Source: Panagrolaimus kolymaensis
Taxonomy: Eukaryota; Nematoda; Chromadorea; Rhabditida; Panagrolaimidae
Direction of reading: 5' to 3'
Assembly (NCBI GenBank): GCA_028622995.1
Contig: JAJQJQ010000003.1
Span: 6,386,001 to 6,450,000, forward strand
DNA length: 64,000 nt
Numbering within the stretch: the first letter of the stretch is position 1; every line of letters starts with the position of its first letter. Shown here piece by piece: positions 24,601 through 36,421 of this stretch. Under the pieces are notes generated by a model. It saw only the letters and a list, made by a program, of their open reading frames with translations, made no database searches and had not been told where the DNA came from. The position numbers were made by a program, and so were the translations under genes.

Positions 24601-26722
24601 GAGGCATCCAGTTAGAAATGATATGCATTTTCTTACTTAAAAAAATAAATAAAAAATATTTGGAAAATAAAAAAAATAGCCGCAATTCAAGAATTTAAAG
24701 TTTTTGATTATTCAATGTTTTTTAAACATGAATCCATGAAGATTCATAGCTCGTTATTTGAGGCATCCAGTTAGAAATGATATGCATTTTCTTACTTAAA
24801 AAAATAAATAAAAAATATTTGGAAAATAAAAAAAATAGCCGCAATTCAAGAATTTAAAGTTTTTGATTATTCAATGTTTTTTAAACATGAATCCATGAAG
24901 ATTCATAGCTCGTTATTTGAGGCATCCAGTTAGAAATGATATGCATTTTCTTACTTAAAAAAATAAATAAAAAATATTTGGAAAATAAAAAAAATAGCCG
25001 CAATTCAAGAATTTAAAGTTTTTGATTATTCAATGTTTTTTAAACATGAATCCATGAAGATTCATAGCTCGTTATTTGAGGCATCCAGTTAGAAATGATA
25101 TGCATTTTCTTACTTAAAAAAATAAATAAAAAATATTTGGAAAATAAAAAAAATAGCCGCAATTCAAGAATTTAAAGTTTTTGATTATTCAATGTTTTTT
25201 AAACATGAATCCATGAAGATTCATAGCTCGTTATTTGAGGCATCCAGTTAGAAATGATATGCATTTTCTTACTTAAAAAAATAAATAAAAAATATTTGGA
25301 AAATAAAAAAAATAGCCGCAATTCAAGAATTTAAAGTTTTTGATTATTCAATGTTTTTAAACATGAATCCATGAAGATTCATAGCTCGTTATTTGAGGCA
25401 TCCAGTTAAAAATGATATGCATTTTCTTACTTAAAAAAATAAATAAAAAATATTTGGAAAATAAAAAAAATAGGCGCAATTCAAGAATTTAAAGTTTTTG
25501 ATTATTCAATGTTTTTTAAACATGAATCCATGAAGATTCATAGCTCGTTATTTGAGGCATCCAGTTAGAAATGATATGCATTTTCTTACTTAAAAAATAA
25601 ATAAAAAATATTTGGAAAATAAAAAAAATAGCCGCAATTCAAGAATTTAAAGTTTTTGATTATTCAATGTTTTTTAAACATGAATCCATGAAGATTCATA
25701 GCTCGTTATTTGAGGCATCCAGTTAGAAATGATATGCATTTTCTTACTTAAAAAAATAAATAAAAAATATTTGGAAAATAAAAAAAATAGCCGCAATTCA
25801 AGAATTTAAAGTTTTTGATTATTCAATGTTTTTTAAACATGAATCCATGAAGATTCATAGCTCGTTATTTGAGGCATCCAGTTAGAAATGATATGCATTT
25901 TCTTACTTAAAAAAATAAATAAAAAATATTTGGAAAATAAAAAAAATAGCCGCAATTCAAGAATTTAAAGTTTTTGATTATTCAATGTTTTTTAAACATG
26001 AATCCATGAAGATTCATAGCTCGTTATTTGAGGCATCCAGTTAAAATGATATGCATTTTCTTACTTAAAAAAATAAATAAAAAATATTTGGAAAATAAAA
26101 AAAATAGCCGCAATTCAAGAATTTAAAGTTTTTGATTATTCAATGTTTTTTAAACATGAATCCATGAAGATTCATAGCTCGTTATTTGAGGCATCCAGTT
26201 AGAAATGATATGCATTTTCTTACTTAAAAAAATAAATAAAAAATATTTGGAAAATAAAAAAAATAGCCGCAATTCAAGAATTTAAAGTTTTTGATTATTC
26301 AATGTTTTTTAAACATGAATCCATGAAGATTCATAGCTCGTTATTTGAGGCATCCAGTTAAAAATGATATGCATTTTCTTACTTAAAAAAATAAATAAAA
26401 AATATTTGGAAAATAAAAAAAATAGCCGCAATTCAAGAATTTAAAGTTTTTGATTATTCAATGTTTTTTAAACATGAATCCATGAAGATTCATAGCTCGT
26501 TATTTGAGGCATCCAGTTAGAAATGATATGCATTTTCTTACTTAAAAAAATAAATAAAAAATATTTGGAAAATAAAAAAAATAGCCGCAATTCAAGAATT
26601 TAAAGTTTTTGATTATTCAATGTTTTTTAAACATGAATCCATGAAGATTCATAGCTCGTTATTTGAGGCATCCAGTTAAAAATGATATGCATTTTCTTAC
26701 TTAAAAAAATAAATAAAAAATA
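21638..26722 (+). repeat. Domain 4: A76/G126 copies
   Basis: G126 with TTACTTA dominates. Isolated A126/GAGGTTC tails near 22,246 and 22,564 alternate with G126/TTACTTA to form a short dimer pattern. Private changes are A67T at 23,602, T68A at 23,762 and C32G at 25,474. Three single-base deletions in homopolymers fall within 700 bp (T run 25,354-25,358; A run 25,592-25,597; A run 26,043-26,046). Copies between about 25,930 and 26,722 alternate A126 and G126. Confidence 0.85.
23864..25294 (+). repeat. Run of nine indistinguishable copies
   Basis: Nine successive monomers show A76, G126 and a TTACTTA tail with no private change that I noticed. It is the longest uniform run I found, bounded on the left by copies with A67T and T68A and on the right by a copy with a 1-bp T deletion. 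Confidence 0.75.
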
Positions 26723-28789
26723 TTTGGAAAATAAAAAAAATAGCCGCAATTCAAGAATTTAAAGTTTTTGATTATTCAATGTTTTTTGAACATGAATCCA
26801 TGAAGATTCATAGCTCGTTATTTGAGGCATCCAGTTAGAAATGATATGCATTTTCGAGGTTAAAAAAATAAATAAAAAATATTTGGAAAATAAAAAAAAT
26901 AGCCGCAATTCAAGAATTTAAAGTTTTTGATTATTCTATGTTTTTTAAACATGAATCCATGAAGATTCATAGCTCGTTATTTGAGGCATCCAGTTAGAAA
27001 TGATATGCATTTTCGAGGTTAAAAAAATAAATAAAAAATATTTGGAAAATAAAAAAAATAGCCGCAATTCAAGAATTTAAAGTTTTTGATTATTCTATGT
27101 TTTTTAAACATGAATCCATGAAGATTCATAGCTCGTTATTTGAGGCATCCAGTTAGAAATGATATGCATTTTCGAGGTTAAAAAAATAAATAAAAAATAT
27201 TTGGAAAATAAAAAAAATAGCCGCAATTCAAGAATTTAAAGTTTTTGATTATTCAATGTTTTTTGAACAAGAATCCATGAAGATTCATAGCTCGTTATTT
27301 GAGGCATCCAGTTAGAAATGATATGCATTTTCGAGGTTAAAAAAATAAATAAAAAATATTTGGAAAATAAAAAAAATAGCCGCAATTCAAGAATTTAAAG
27401 TTTTTGATTATTCTTTGTTTTTTGAACATGAATCCATGAAGATTCATAGCTCGTTATTTGAGGCATCCAGTTAGAAATGATATGCATTTTCGAGGTTAAA
27501 AAAATAAATAAAAAATATTTGGAAAATAAAAAAAATAGCCGTAATTCAAGAATTTAAAGTTTTTGATTATTAAATGTTTTTTAAACATGAATCCATGAAG
27601 ATTCATAGCTCGTTATTTGAGGCATCCAGTTAGAAATGATATGCATTTTCGAGGTTAAAAAAATAAATAAAAAATATTTGGAAAATAAAAAAAATAGCCG
27701 CAATTCAAGAATTTAAAGTTTTTGATTATTCAATGTTTTTTGAACATGAATCCATGAAGATTCATAGCTCGTTATTTGAGGCATCCAGTTAGAAATGATA
27801 TGCATTTTCGAGGTTAAAAAAATAAATAAAAAATATTTGGAAAATAAAAAAAATAGCCGCAATTCAAGAATTTAAAGTTTTTGATTATTCTTTGTTTTTT
27901 GAACATGAATCCATGAAGATTCATAGCTCGTTATTTGAGGCATCCAGTTAGAAATGATATGCATTTTCGAGGTTAAAAAAATAAATAAAAAATATTTGGA
28001 AAATAAAAAAAATAGCCGTAATTCAAGAATTTAAAGTTTTTGATTATTAAATGTTTTTTAAACATGAATCCATGAAGATTCATAGCTCGTTATTTGAGGC
28101 ATCCAATTAGAAATGATATGCATTTTCTTACTTAAAAAAATAAATAAAAAATATTTGGAAAATAAAAAAAATAGCCGCAATTCAAGAATTTAAAGTTTTT
28201 GATTATTCTATGTTTTTTGAACATGAATCCATGAAGATTCATAGCTCGTTATTTGAGGCATCCATTTAGAAATGATATGCATTTTCGAGGTTAAAAAAAT
28301 AAATAAAAAATATTTGGAAAATAAAAAAAATAGCCGCAATTCAAGAATTTAAAGTTTTTGATTATTCTATGTTTTTTGAACATTAATCCATGAAGATTCA
28401 TAGCTCGTTATTTGAGGCATCCAGTTAGAAATGATATGCATTTTCTTACTTAAAAAAATAAATAAAAAATATTTGGAAAATAAAAAAAATAGCCGCAATT
28501 CAAGAATTTAAAGTTTTTGATTATTCTATGTTTTTTGAACATGAATCCATGAAGATTCATAGCTCGTTATTTGAGGCATCCAGTTAGAAATGATATGCAT
28601 TTTCGAGGTTAAAAAAATAAATAAAAAATATTTGGAAAATAAAAAAAATAGCCGCAATTCAAGAATTTAAAGTTTTTGATTATTCAATGTTTTTTAAACA
28701 TGAATCCATGAAGATTCATAGCTCGTTATTTGAGGCATCCAGTTAGAAATGATATGCATTTTCGAGGTTAAAAAAATAAATAAAAAATA
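26723..28789 (+). repeat. Domain 5: GAGGTTA-tail copies with m65-67 diversity
   Basis: About 13 copies, 11 of them with the GAGGTTA tail, which is absent elsewhere. This is also the most diverse stretch at m65-67: CAA, CTA, CTT and AAA all occur. C35T (near 27,542 and 28,019), T81A (27,270), G82T (28,384), G122A (28,106) and the first G122T (28,265) are here. T66, which dominates the right half, first appears at 26,937. The domain looks like an older, less homogenised island between two uniform domains. Confidence 0.85.
27200..28153 (+). repeat. 3-copy higher-order repeat, two tandem units of 477 bp
   Basis: The order is CAA/G76, then CTT/G76, then C35T with AAA at m65-67 and A76, and it is repeated once in tandem (27,200-27,676 and 27,677-28,153). 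Later private changes are T81A in the first unit, and G122A plus a TTACTTA tail in the last copy of the second. Confidence 0.9.
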
Positions 28790-31700
28790 TTTGGAAAATA
28801 AAAAAAATAGCCGCAATTCAAGAATTTAAAGTTTTTGATTATTCAATGTTTTTTAAACATGAATCCATGAAGATTCATAGCTCGTTATTTGAGGCATCCA
28901 GTTAGAAATGATATGCATTTTCGAGGTTCAAAAAATAAATAAAAAATATTTGGAAAATAAAAAAAATAGCCGCAATTCAAGAATTTAAAGTTTTTGATTA
29001 TTCAATGTTTTTTAAACATGAATCCATGAAGATTCATAGCTCGTTATTTGAGGCATCCAGTTAGAAATGATATGCATTTTCGAGTTTCAAAAAATAAATA
29101 AAAAATATTTGGAAAATAAAAAAAATAGCCGCAATTCAAGAATTTAAAGTTTTTGATTATTCAATGTTTTTTAAACATGAATCCATGAAGATTCATAGCT
29201 CGTTATTTGAGGCATCCAGTTAGAAATGATATGCATTTTCGAGGTTCAAAAAATAAATAAAAAATATTTGGAAAATAAAAAAAATAGCCGCAATTCAAGA
29301 ATTTAAAGTTTTTGATTATTCAATGTTTTTTAAACATGAATCCATGAAGATTCATAGCTCGTTATTTGAGGCATCCAGTTAGAAATGATATGCATTTTCT
29401 TACTTAAAAAAATAAATAAAAAATATTTGGAAAATAAAAAAAATAGCCGCAATTCAAGAATTTAAAGTTTTTGATTATTCAATGTTTTTTAAACATGAAT
29501 CCATGAAGATTCATAGCTCGTTATTTGAGGCATCCAGTTAGAAATGATATGCATTTTCGAGGTTCAAAAAATAAATAAAAAATATTTGGAAAATAAAAAA
29601 AATAGCCGCAATTCAAGAATTTAAAGTTTTAGATTATTCAATGTTTTTTAAACATGAATCCATGAAGATTCATAGCTCGTTATTTGAGGCATCCAGTTAG
29701 AAATGATATGCATTTTCTTACTTAAAAAAATAAATAAAAAATATTTGGAAAATAAAAAAAATAGCCGCAATTCAAGAATTTAAAGTTTTTGATTATTCAA
29801 TGTTTTTTAAACATGAATCCATGAAGATTCATAGCTCGTTATTTAAGGCATCCAGTTAGAAATGATATGCATTTTCTTACTTAAAAAAATAAATAAAAAA
29901 TATTTGGAAAATAAAAAAAATAGCCGCAATTCAAGAATTTAAAGTTTTTGATTATTCAATGTTTTTTAAACATGAATCCATGAAGATTCATAGCTCGTTA
30001 TTTGAGGCATCCAGTTAGAAATGATATGCATTTTCTTACTTAAAAAAATAAATAAAAAATATTTGGAAAATAAAAAAAATAGCCGCAATTCAAGAATTTA
30101 AAGTTTTTGATTATTCAATGTTTTTTAAACATGAATCCATGAAGATTCATAGCTCGTTATTTGAGGCATCCATTTAGAAATGATATGCATTTTCGAGGTT
30201 CAAAAAATAAATAAAAAATATTTGGAAAATAAAAAAAATAGCCGCAATTCAAGAATTTAAAGTTTTTGATTATTCAATGTTTTTTAAACATGAATCCATG
30301 AAGATTCATAGCTCGTTATTTGAGGCATCCAGTTAGAAATGATATGCATTTTCGAGGTTCAAAAAATAAATAAAAAATATTTGGAAAATAAAAAAAATAG
30401 CCGCAATTCAAGAATTTAAAGTTTTTGATTATTCAATGTTTTTTAAACATGAATCCATGAAGATTCATAGCTCGTTATTTGAGGCATCCAGTTAGAAATG
30501 ATATGCATTTTCGAGGTTCAAAAAATAAATAAAAAATATTTGGAAAATAAAAAAAATAGCCGCAATTCAAGAATTTAAAGTTTTTGATTATTCAATGTTT
30601 TTTAAACATGAATCCATGAAGATTCATAGCTCGTTATTTGAGGCATCCAGTTAGAAATGATATGCATTTTCTTACTTAAAAAAATAAATAAAAAATATTT
30701 GGAAAATAAAAAAAATAGCCGCAATTCAAGAATTTAAAGTTTTTGATTATTCAATGTTTTTTAAACATGAATCCATGAAGATTCATAGCTCGTTATTTGA
30801 GGCATCCAGTTAGAAATGATATGCATTTTCGAGGTTCAAAAAATAAATAAAAAATATTTGGAAAATAAAAAAAATAGCCGCAATTCAAGAATTTAAAGTT
30901 TTTGATTATTCAATGTTTTTTAAACATGAATCCATGAAGATTCATAGCTCGTTATTTGAGGCATCCAGTTAGAAATGATATGCATTTTCTTACTTAAAAA
31001 AATAAATAAAAAATATTTGGAAAATAAAAAAAATAGCCGCAATTCAAGAATTTAAAGTTTTTGATTATTCAATGTTTTTTAAACATGAATCCATGAAGAT
31101 TCATAGCTCGTTATTTGAGGCATCCAGTTAGAAATGATATGCATTTTCGAGGTTCAAAAAATAAATAAAAAATATTTGGAAAATAAAAAAAATAGCCGCA
31201 ATTCAAGAATTTAAAGTTTTTGATTATTCAATGTTTTTTAAACATGAATCCATGAAGATTCATAGCTCGTTATTTGAGGCATCCAGTTAGAAATGATATG
31301 CATTTTCTTACTTAAAAAAATAAATAAAAAATATTTGGAAAATAAAAAAAATAGCCGCAATTCAAGAATTTAAAGTTTTTGATTATTCAATGTTTTTTAA
31401 ACATGAATCCATGAAGATTCATAGCTCGTTATTTGAGGCATCCAGTTAGAAATGATATGCATTTTCGAGGTTCAAAAAATAAATAAAAAATATTTGGAAA
31501 ATAAAAAAAATAGCCGCAATTCAAGAATTTAAAGTTTTTGATTATTCAATGTTTTTTAAACATGAATCCATGAAGATTCATAGCTCGTTATTTGAGGCAT
31601 CCAGTTAGAAATGATATGCATTTTCGAGGTTCAAAAAATAAATAAAAAATATTTGGAAAATAAAAAAAATAGCCGCAATTCAAGAATTTAAAGTTTTTGA

Positions 31701-33241
31701 TTATTCAATGTTTTTTAAACATGAATCCATGAAGATTCATAGCTCGTTATTTGAGGCATCCAGTTAGAAATGATATGCATTTTCTTACTTAAAAAAATAA
31801 ATAAAAAATATTTGGAAAATAAAAAAAATAGCCGCAATTCAAGAATTTAAAGTTTTTGATTATTCAATGTTTTTTAAACATGAATCCATGAAGATTCATA
31901 GCTCGTTATTTGAGGCATCCAGTTAGAAATGATATGCATTTTCTTACTTAAAAAAATAAATAAAAAATATTTGGAAAATAAAAAAAATAGCCGCAATTCA
32001 AGAATTTAAAGTTTTTGATTATTCAATGTTTTTTAAACATGAATCCATGAAGATTCATAGCTCGTTATTTGAGGCATCCAGTTAGAAATGATATGCATTT
32101 TCTTACTTAAAAAAATAAATAAAAAATATTTGGAAAATAAAAAAAATAGCCGCAATTCAAGAATTTAAAGTTTTTGATTATTCAATGTTTTTTAAACATG
32201 AATCCATGAAGATTCATAGCTCGTTATTTGAGGCATCCAGTTAGAAATGATATGCATTTTCTTACTTAAAAAAATAAATAAAAAATATTTGGAAAATAAA
32301 AAAAATAGCCGCAATTCAAGAATTTAAAGTTTTTGATTATTCAATGTTTTTTAAACATGAATCCATGAAGATTCATAGCTCGTTATTTGAGGCATCCAGT
32401 TAGAAATGATATGCATTTTCTTACTTAAAAAAATAAATAAAAAATATTTGGAAAATAAAAAAAATAGCCGCAATTCAAGAATTTAAAGTTTTTGATTATT
32501 CAATGTTTTTTAAACATGAATCCATGAAGATTCATAGCTCGTTATTTGAGGCATCCAGTTAGAAATGATATGCATTTTCTTACTTAAAAAAATAAATAAA
32601 AAATATTTGGAAAATAAAAAAAATAGCCGCAATTCAAGAATTTAAAGTTTTTGATTATTCAATGTTTTTTAAACATGAATCCATGAAGATTCATAGCTCG
32701 TTATTTGAGGCATCCATTTAGAAATGATATGCATTTTCGAGGTTCAAAAAATAAATAAAAAATATTTGGAAAATAAAAAAAATAGCCGCAATTCAAGAAT
32801 TTAAAGTTTTTGATTATTCAATGTTTTTTAAACATGAATCCATGAAGATTCATAGCTCGTTATTTGAGGCATCCAGTTAGAAATGATATGCATTTTCTTA
32901 CTTAAAAAAATAAATAAAAAATATTTGGAAAATAAAAAAAATAGCCGCAATTCAAGAATTTAAAGTTTTTGATTATTCAATGTTTTTTAAACATGAATCC
33001 ATGAAGATTCATAGCTCGTTATTTGAGGCATCCAGTTAGAAATGATATGCATTTTCTTACTTAAAAAAATAAATAAAAAATATTTGGAAAATAAAAAAAA
33101 TAGCCGCAATTCAAGAATTTAAAGTTTTTGATTATTCAATGTTTTTTAAACATGAATCCATGAAGATTCATAGCTCGTTATTTGAGGCATCCATTTAGAA
33201 ATGATATGCATTTTCGAGGTTCAAAAAATAAATAAAAAATA
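28790..33241 (+). repeat. Domain 6: A76/G126 copies with alternating tails
   Basis: Copies carry C35, A66, A76 and G126, and switch between GAGGTTC and TTACTTA tails. In 30,539-31,492 the tails alternate strictly for six copies, giving three 318-bp dimers. T122 occurs near 30,172, 32,717 and 33,194, each time with a GAGGTTC tail. Private changes are G147T giving GAGTTTC (29,085), T57A (29,631) and G112A (29,845). Confidence 0.85.
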
Positions 33242-36200
33242 TTTGGAAAATAAAAAAAATAGCCGCAATTCAAGAATTTAAAGTTTTTGATTATTCTATG
33301 TTTTTTGAACATGAATCCATGAAGATTCATAGCTCGTTATTTGAGGCATCCAGTTAGAAATGATATGCATTTTCGAGGTTCAAAAAATAAATAAAAAATA
33401 TTTGGAAAATAAAAAAAATAGCCGCAATTCAAGAATTTAAAGTTTTTGATTATTCTATGTTTTTTGAACATGAATCCATGAAGATTCATAGCTCGTTATT
33501 TGAGGCATCCAGTTAGAAATGATATGCATTTTCGAGGTTCAAAAAATAAATAAAAAATATTTGGAAAATAAAAAAAATAGCCGAAATTCAAGAATTTAAA
33601 GTTTTTGATTATTCAATGTTTTTTAAACATGAATCCATGAAGATTCATAGCTCGTTATTTGAGGCATCCAGTTAGAAATGATATGCATTTTCTTACTTAA
33701 AAAAATAAATAAAAAATATTTGGAAAATAAAAAAAATAGCCGCAATTCAAGAATTTAAAGTTTTTGATTATTCTATGTTTTTTGAACATGAATCCATGAA
33801 GATTCATAGCTCGTTATTTGAGGCAACCAGTTAAAAATGATATGCATTTTCTTACTTAAAAAAATAAATAAAAAATATTTGGAAAATAAAAAAAATAGCC
33901 GCAATTCAAGAATTTAAAGTTTTTGATTATTCAATGTTTTTTGAACATGAATCCATGAAGATTCATAGCTCGTTATTTGAGGCATCCAGTTAGAAATGAT
34001 ATGCATTTTCTTACTTAAAAAAATAAATAAAAAATATTTGGAAAATAAAAAAAATAGCCGCAATTCAAGAATTTAAAGTTTTTGATTATTCTATGTTTTT
34101 TGAACATGAATCCATGAAGATTCATAGCTCGTTATTTGAGGCATCCAGTTAAAAATGATATGCATTTTCGAGGTTCAAAAAATAAATAAAAAATATTTGG
34201 AAAATAAAAAAAATAGCCGAAATTCAAGAATTTAAAGTTTTTGATTATTCTATGTTTTTTGAACATGAATCCATGAAGATTCATAGCTCGTTATTTGAGG
34301 CATCCAGTTAAAAATGATATGCATTTTCGAGGTTCAAAAAATAAATAAAAAATATTTGGAAAATAAAAAAAATAGCCGAAATTCAAGAATTTAAAGTTTT
34401 TGATTATTCTATGTTTTTTGAACATGAATCCATGAAGATTCATAGCTCGTTATTTGAGGCATCCAGTTAAAAATGATATGCATTTTCGAGGTTCAAAAAA
34501 TAAATAAAAAATATTTGGAAAATAAAAAAAATAGCCGAAATTCAAGAATTTAAAGTTTTTGATTATTCTATGTTTTTTGAACATGAATCCATGAAGATTC
34601 ATAGCTCGTTATTTGAGGCATCCAGTTAGAAATGATATGCATTTTCGAGGTTCAAAAAATAAATAAAAAATATTTGGAAAATAAAAAAAATAGCCGAAAT
34701 TCAAGAATTTAAAGTTTTTGATTATTCTATGTTTTTTGAACATGAATCCATGAAGATTCATAGCTCGTTATTTGAGGCATCCAGTTAGAAATGATATGCA
34801 TTTTCGAGGTTCAAAAAATAAATAAAAAATATTTGGAAAATAAAAAAAATAGCCGAAATTCAAGAATTTAAAGTTTTTGATTATTCTATGTTTTTTGAAC
34901 ATGAATCCATGAAGATTCATAGCTCGTTATTTGAGGCATCCAGTTAGAAATGATATGCATTTTCGAGGTTCAAAAAATAAATAAAAAATATTTGGAAAAT
35001 AAAAAAAATAGCCGAAATTCAAGAATTTAAAGTTTTTGATTATTCTATGTTTTTTGAACATGAATCCATGAAGATTCATAGCTCGTTATTTGAGGCATCC
35101 AGTTAGAAATGATATGCATTTTCGAGGTTCAAAAAATAAATAAAAAATATTTGGAAAATAAAAAAAATAGCCGAAATTCAAGAATTTAAAGTTTTTGATT
35201 ATTCAATGTTTTTTAAACATGAATCCATGAAGATTCATAGCTCGTTATTTGAGGCATCCATTTAGAAATGATATGCATTTTCGAGGTTCAAAAAATAAAT
35301 AAAAAATATTTGGAAAATAAAAAAAATAGCCGAAATTCAAGAATTTAAAGTTTTTGATTATTCTATGTTTTTTGAACATGAATCCATGAAGATTCATAGC
35401 TCGTTATTTGAGGCATCCAGTTAGAAATGATATGCATTTTCGAGGTTCAAAAAATAAATAAAAAATATTTGGAAAATAAAAAAAATAGCCGAAATTCAAG
35501 AATTTAAAGTTTTTGATTATTCTATGTTTTTTGAACATGAATCCATGAAGATTCATAGCTCGTTATTTGAGGCATCCAGTTAGAAATGATATGCATTTTC
35601 GAGGTTCAAAAAATAAATAAAAAATATTTGGAAAATAAAAAAAATAGCCGAAATTCAAGAATTTAAAGTTTTTGATTATTCTATGTTTTTTGAACATGAA
35701 TCCATGAAGATTCATAGCTCGTTATTTGAGGCATCCAGTTAAAAATGATATGCATTTTCTTACTTAAAAAAATAAATAAAAAATATTTGGAAAATAAAAA
35801 AAATAGCCGCAATTCAAGAATTTAAAGTTTTTGATTATTCAATGTTTTTTGAACATGAATCCATGAAGATTCATAGCTCGTTATTTGAGGCATCCAGTTA
35901 GAAATGATATGCATTTTCGAGGTTCAAAAAATAAATAAAAAATATTTGGAAAATAAAAAAAATAGCCGAAATTCAAGAATTTAAAGTTTTTGATTATTCT
36001 ATGTTTTTTGAACATGAATCCATGAAGATTCATAGCTCGTTATTTGAGGCATCCAGTTAAAAATGATATGCATTTTCTTACTTAAAAAAATAAATAAAAA
36101 ATATTTGGAAAATAAAAAAAATAGCCGCAATTCAAGAATTTAAAGTTTTTGATTATTCAATGTTTTTTGAACATGAATCCATGAAGATTCATAGCTCGTT

Positions 36201-36421
36201 ATTTGAGGCATCCAGTTAGAAATGATATGCATTTTCGAGGTTCAAAAAATAAATAAAAAATATTTGGAAAATAAAAAAAATAGCCGCAATTCAAGAATTT
36301 AAAGTTTTTGATTATTCAATGTTTTTTGAACATGAATCCATGAAGATTCATAGCTCGTTATTTGAGGCATCCATTTAGAAATGATATGCATTTTCGAGGT
36401 TCAAAAAATAAATAAAAAATA
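33242..36421 (+). repeat. Domain 7: entry of the A35 and T66/G76 haplotype
   Basis: C35A first appears at 33,584 and from 34,196 dominates together with T66, G76 and the GAGGTTC tail. Copies starting at 34,514, 34,673, 34,832 and 34,991 are alike at all diagnostic sites. A dimer of A35/T66/A126/TTACTTA with C35/A66/G126/GAGGTTC covers 35,627-36,262. T118A at 33,826 is one of the rare changes in the conserved box. Confidence 0.85.
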
